Source: Sphingobium sp.
GTDB taxonomy: Bacteria > Pseudomonadota > Alphaproteobacteria > Sphingomonadales > Sphingomonadaceae
Length of the DNA: 9,460 nt
Direction: 5' to 3'
Assembly (NCBI GenBank): GCA_030148625.1
Contig: JASBTC010000366.1
Location: 1 to 9,460, forward strand
Shown one piece after another: positions 6,648 to 9,460 of the stretch. Made by a program: the position numbers and the translations under genes. How positions within the stretch are numbered: position 1 is the stretch's first letter; every line of letters begins with the position of its first letter. The notes beneath the pieces are model-generated. The model worked only from the letters and a program-made list of their open reading frames with translations. It did no database searches and was not told the origin of the DNA.

Positions 6648-7828
6648 ACAGCCTCGTCGAGCTCGCCTTCCCAGCGCGCCACCGTGGTCGCGACGGTCAG
6701 GTTCGCGCTGGCGCTGGGCACGGTGCGGGTCATGTCGAGCAGGCGGTCGAACGGCAGGACGAAGCCGACGACGAGCGCGGTCTGTTCGGGCGCGATGCCG
6801 ACCGCGGAGAGCACGGCGGCGAGCATGAACAAGGATGCCGAAGGCATCGGCGCGGTGCCGAAAGCGGCCAGCGCGCCGGTCAGCAGCACGACACCGTAGA
6901 TTTGCGGCGTCATCGGCGTGCCGAACGCCTGAAGCGCGAACATGCTGAGCAGGCCGACATACATGGCCGTGCCGTCCTTGCCGATGCTCGCGCCCAGCGG
7001 CAGCACGGTGGAGAAGACCGATCGGCCGACCCCGAGATTCTTTTCGGCGACGCGCATCGCCACCGGCAGCGTCGCCGAACTCGATGCGGTCGAGAAGGCG
7101 ACGGCGAGCGCATCGATGATCCCCCTGAAGAACGGCATCACGGGCAATCGCGCGAACAATTTCAGGATCAGGCTGTGGACGAGCACGATCTGCAACGCCG
7201 ATCCGACGACCACGGCCAGCGCCAGCCAGCCGACATGGACGAAGACGCCCGTGCCGTTCGCCGCGACAGCATTGGCGATCAGTGCGAAGACGCCGAAGGG
7301 TGTCGCCTCCATGATGACGCCGACGATCTTGAGCAGCACGGCCGAGATGGACTGGAGCAGATTGGCCAGCGGCTTGCCCGCTTCGCCGGCAAGCACCGTG
7401 CCGACGCCGAGCAGGATCGCGACGAAGATCAGCGCGAGCATGTCGCCCTTGGCCAGGGCTTCGACGATATTGGTGGGGATGATGCCGAGGAGCTGCTCAT
7501 AAGGCGTGAGCGGCGTACCCAGTGCGTGCGGCGCGGCGGTGCCGAGCGCTGCACCTTCGCCGGGCCGGAGCAACGTCGCGACGCCCATGCCGATCGATAC
7601 GGCGATCGCGGTGGTGAAGGCGAACAGGCCGACGGTGCGGCCGCCCAGGCTGCCCAGCCTTTTTGGATCGGCTAGCGAGGTGATGCCCGCCGCGATCGTG
7701 ATCAGCACGATCGGCGCCACCAGCATGCGGATCGCACGCACGAACAGGTCGCCCATGAATGCGACCGACGGCGTTGCCGACGGCCAGACCAATGCGAAGA
7801 TCAGGCCGAGCGCGAGTGCGCCCAGCAC
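6623..7828 (-). CDS. Dicarboxylate/amino-acid:cation symporter (DAACS)
   Basis: An inner-membrane secondary transporter of the GltP/DctA/GltPh fold for acidic amino acids or C4-dicarboxylates. From the GTG at 7828 it has 401 residues, with eight hydrophobic helices and two re-entrant hairpins. The HP1 serine motif STASSSATLPV (246-256) is intact. The TM8 motif DRLLDMTRT (361-369) keeps D365 and R368, equivalent to substrate-binding D394 and R397 of GltPh. Departures: TM7 NMDGT is GKDGT (283-287), HP2 reads TAPMPSAS where the family has a Gly-rich tip, and the TM8 positions of GltPh N401 and D405 are S372 and N376. Coupling to sodium may therefore be altered. The GTG start is probably too late: 15 upstream in-frame codons (ITLLRAWFGIALWKR) look like the family N-terminus and follow an AGGAG, but begin with ATA (7873). 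The gene follows the DUF1611 gene by about 94-138 bases, probably one operon; it may import that enzyme's substrate. Confidence 0.9.
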   Translation of the reverse strand: MLGALALGLIFALVWPSATPSVAFMGDLFVRAIRMLVAPIVLITIAAGITSLADPKRLGSLGGRTVGLFAFTTAIAVSIGMGVATLLRPGEGAALGTAAPHALGTPLTPYEQLLGIIPTNIVEALAKGDMLALIFVAILLGVGTVLAGEAGKPLANLLQSISAVLLKIVGVIMEATPFGVFALIANAVAANGTGVFVHVGWLALAVVVGSALQIVLVHSLILKLFARLPVMPFFRGIIDALAVAFSTASSSATLPVAMRVAEKNLGVGRSVFSTVLPLGASIGKDGTAMYVGLLSMFALQAFGTPMTPQIYGVVLLTGALAAFGTAPMPSASLFMLAAVLSAVGIAPEQTALVVGFVLPFDRLLDMTRTVPSASANLTVATTVARWEGELDEAVYRSRDDT

Positions 7829-7869
7829 ACGCTTCCACAGCGCGATCCCGAACCAGGCGCGCAGCAGCG

Positions 7870-7929
7870 TTATCGGCCTGCTCCTGCCGCACGCGCGGAG
7901 AGACGGTCAGGGCATTGTCGTGCCGTCAT
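7870..7929 (-). CDS. Possible 19-residue leader peptide
   Basis: In the gap between the DUF1611 gene and the symporter, an ATG at 7929 opens a 19-codon frame (MTARQCPDRLSARAAGAGR) ending at TAA 7872-7870. A GGAGG lies ten bases before this ATG, a strong but slightly distant ribosome-binding site. Another ATG at 7936 gives a nine-codon frame and is only three bases from the same GGAGG. The 19-codon frame contains the symporter's own AGGAG and its stop overlaps the putative ATA start as ATAA, so ribosomes finishing it would be placed to restart on the symporter. Translation is inferred; the frame could be chance in GC-rich DNA. Confidence 0.3.
   Translation of the reverse strand: MTARQCPDRLSARAAGAGR
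7881..7885 (-). promoter_or_regulatory. Ribosome-binding site pointing to an ATA start
   Basis: AGGAG lies exactly seven bases before ATA (7873-7871), an ideal distance. The next ordinary start, the GTG at 7828, is more than 50 bases away and has no comparable site just upstream. The spacing suggests that symporter translation starts at or near 7873 on a non-standard codon, or that an original ATG was changed to ATA. CTG codons at 7867 and 7864 are other in-frame options. Confidence 0.4.
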
Positions 7930-7966
7930 CCTGCATTCCCCTCCGCTGTCGTTTTCGACGTGCCGG

Positions 7967-8968
7967 TCAGTTCGCCAGCAATGCATCGACGATCGTATCG
8001 GTGCCGAAGGCGATCGGATCGGTGCAGGGCAGGCCGAGCTGCTCCGCAATGGTGTCGCACAGCTTGCGCGCTTCGTCACGATCCATCGCCGAGGTGTTGA
8101 GGCAGATGCCGACCGCGCGGACATCGGGGCTGGTGAGCCGGGCGACGCGCAGATTATGCTCCAGGCATTCGGCGAGATCGGGCAGCGCCCGGCCGGGAAT
8201 GCCGCGCATATGCTCGCGGACCGGATCATGGCACATCACCAGCGCTTCGGCTTGGGCGCCGTGGAGCAGCCCCGTTGACACGCCCGCGAAAGACGGGTGG
8301 AACAGCGACCCCTGGCCCTCGATCACGTCCCAGCCATTGTCATTGCGCGCAGGCGCCAGCCGTTCGATCGCGCCCGAGATGAAATCGGCGACCACCGCAT
8401 CGACGGGGACGCCGTCACCGGCAATCAATATGCCCGTCTGCCCGGTCGCGCGGAAATCGGCCGGAATGCCGCGTGCGCGGATCGCACGGGCCAGGGCGAT
8501 GGTGGTGTACATCTTGCCGACCGAGCAGTCGGTGCCGACGGTCAGCAGCCGGTGTCCGGCGCGCGGCTCGCCGGTGCCGACGGGCAGATCGGCCGGCGGA
8601 TCGCGGACATCGAACAGGGTCAGGCCGCGCTCCGCCGCAAGTGCTGCGAGTTGAGGCACGTCGCGCAGCCGCTGATGAAGGCCGGCGGCGACGTTCATGC
8701 CGGATTCGAGCGCTGCGATCGCATCGGCGATCAGGTCGCTGCCCATCTTGCCGCCGGAATTGGCGATGCCGAGGACAAGCGTCTTCGCACCGGCCGCGGC
8801 GCCTTCGGCCATGGTCAACCGGGGCAGGTCGAGCGTGAGCGGACCATCGTCGTGGCGGAACTCGCCGACGCAATCCTCGGGGCGGAATTCGGCGAGGCCG
8901 CGCGAAGTCTTGATGCCGACCGCGTCGGCGCTGCGGCCAAGATAGAGAAGATAAGGTGCTGGTATCAT
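7967..8968 (-). CDS. dgcN: DUF1611 protein, DgcN-like D-glutamate N-acetyltransferase
   Basis: A 333-residue cytoplasmic protein of the usual DUF1611 length. The N-terminal domain (about 5-130) has the family opening PYLLYLG and the segment GIANSGGKM (67-75). The C-terminal P-loop-like domain carries GTDCSVGKMYT (145-155), with K152 in the Walker-A-like position, then ATGQTGI (174-180), EGQGSLFHPSF (217-227) and VSTGLLHG (230-237). Characterised members (DgcN) acetylate D-glutamate; DgcA then epimerises N-acetyl-D-glutamate to the L form. The substrate here is inferred from family membership only. The ATG at 8968 is chosen because MIPAPYLLYLG matches the family N-terminus; no clear ribosome-binding site precedes it. 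The frame stays open 134 codons further upstream, but that region encodes the LysR protein in another frame. The gene lies 68 bases after the LysR stop and upstream of an acidic amino-acid symporter, which fits a D-glutamate uptake and use operon. No dgcA is visible. Confidence 0.8.
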   Translation of the reverse strand: MIPAPYLLYLGRSADAVGIKTSRGLAEFRPEDCVGEFRHDDGPLTLDLPRLTMAEGAAAGAKTLVLGIANSGGKMGSDLIADAIAALESGMNVAAGLHQRLRDVPQLAALAAERGLTLFDVRDPPADLPVGTGEPRAGHRLLTVGTDCSVGKMYTTIALARAIRARGIPADFRATGQTGILIAGDGVPVDAVVADFISGAIERLAPARNDNGWDVIEGQGSLFHPSFAGVSTGLLHGAQAEALVMCHDPVREHMRGIPGRALPDLAECLEHNLRVARLTSPDVRAVGICLNTSAMDRDEARKLCDTIAEQLGLPCTDPIAFGTDTIVDALLAN

Positions 8969-9036
8969 GGCAATCAGCGTATCGTCGCCTGCGTTGTTCT
9001 GCGCATAGCGAGTGGAATGCCGGCCATAGCCTGTCG

Positions 9037-9460
9037 TTATGGCGTGTCGATGACGCGTGCGAGGGTCTTGAGGAACTCGGTGGCCAGCGCGGTGGGCGGG
9101 CGGTTGAGCAGGAACATGGCGTGCACATCGAAGGTCAGTTGCGGCTTGAGTGGCCGGACCGACAGGCCCGGGGTCAGCGACGCCTGGGCGGTGAAGCTGT
9201 CGACCACCGCCATGCCGACGCCCTGCCGGACCAGCGATGTCGCGATGTAGAAGGTGCGCGCCGAAACCACCTCGTCGAGTTCGAGGTCGAGGCGCTGAAG
9301 TTCCTGCCCGAACAGCTGGCCGATCGGGCCGCTTGCCGCCAGGCTGACGAAACGATGGCCGCGCAGGCATTCCAGTTCGATGCGCGGCGGCGCATTGGGC
9401 ATGTCCTGTTCGCGATACAGCACGACCAGTTCGCCTTCGCCCAGCCAGCGCTGACCGACC
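9037..9460 (-). CDS. LysR-type transcriptional regulator, C-terminal part
   Basis: The last 140 codons of a gene that enters from beyond base 9460. The visible part is the second half of a LysR substrate-binding (periplasmic-binding-like) domain: GEGELVVLYRE, CLRGHRFVSL, an interdomain segment, and the family-typical ATSLVRQGVGMAVVDSFTA, where the effector-pocket helix follows a Ser/Thr-rich strand. It ends FLKTLARVIDTP. The N-terminal helix-turn-helix is outside the window. Codirectional placement just upstream of the dgcN-like gene suggests it regulates that gene and the symporter. LysR genes more often diverge from their targets, so here it may be the first gene of the operon. The effector could be D-glutamate or a related acid (inference). 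Confidence 0.85.
   Translation of the reverse strand, partial: VGQRWLGEGELVVLYREQDMPNAPPRIELECLRGHRFVSLAASGPIGQLFGQELQRLDLELDEVVSARTFYIATSLVRQGVGMAVVDSFTAQASLTPGLSVRPLKPQLTFDVHAMFLLNRPPTALATEFLKTLARVIDTP

Noticed and set aside
6902..7675. 257-codon plus-strand frame opposite the symporter
   Set aside because: Its sequence is dominated by Arg, Asp, Gln and Gly, the usual reverse image of a membrane protein gene. The symporter is certain.
8969..9036. LysR-type operator between the LysR gene and the dgcN-like gene
   Set aside because: A TTC-N15-GAA arrangement and T-N11-A matches can be found, but such short patterns are expected by chance and no clear dyad stands out.
8969..9370. N-terminal extension of the DUF1611 protein over the LysR gene
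   Set aside because: The extension is Arg/Pro/His-rich and overlaps a clear LysR effector domain in another frame. The family N-terminus begins at 8968.

Overview
The window reads as a chromosomal segment of a GC-rich alphaproteobacterium, most likely a sphingomonad (Sphingomonadaceae). The pointers are the strong G/C bias at third codon positions, a MipA/OmpV barrel gene divergent from an OmpR/EnvZ-type pair, and a run typical of sphingomonad TonB receptors (IIVTGSRI) that appears here in an unexpected protein. There is no sign of phage, IS element, CRISPR array or RNA gene. The window is densely coding, with no gene-free stretch over 300 bases.

Left part (1-3137, all minus strand): the first 26 codons of a gene with a twin-arginine-type signal leave the window at base 1. 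Upstream of it is a 986-residue secreted VIT/vWA/DUF2135 protein with an intact metal-binding (MIDAS) triad, a Pro/Ala-rich linker carrying the TonB-receptor-like run, and a helical C-terminal half.

Middle (3303-6647): a response regulator and histidine kinase overlap by 8 bases on the minus strand. They diverge from a plus-strand MipA/OmpV outer-membrane protein. The 147-base gap between them holds a perfect 8-base direct repeat at 10-base spacing, the layout expected of an OmpR-type operator. This is probably a self-contained envelope-sensing module. After mipA comes a small unrecognised reading frame whose coding character extends upstream of its first usable start codon.

Right part (6623-9460, all minus strand): transcription runs from a LysR-type regulator (C-terminal part only) to a DUF1611 protein that resembles the D-glutamate N-acetyltransferase DgcN, then to a dicarboxylate/amino-acid:cation symporter. 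A likely reading is import of an acidic (D-)amino acid, its N-acetylation, and control by the LysR protein. The epimerase partner DgcA is not in the window. The symporter lacks a normal start codon where its family N-terminus begins: an ATA codon sits there behind an ideally spaced AGGAG and overlaps the stop of a 19-codon leader frame (ATAA). It also departs from the family at several sodium-site residues. I found no clearly new multi-gene system. The best leads are the symporter start and coupling chemistry, the TonB-like run in the VIT protein, and the direct-repeat operator.
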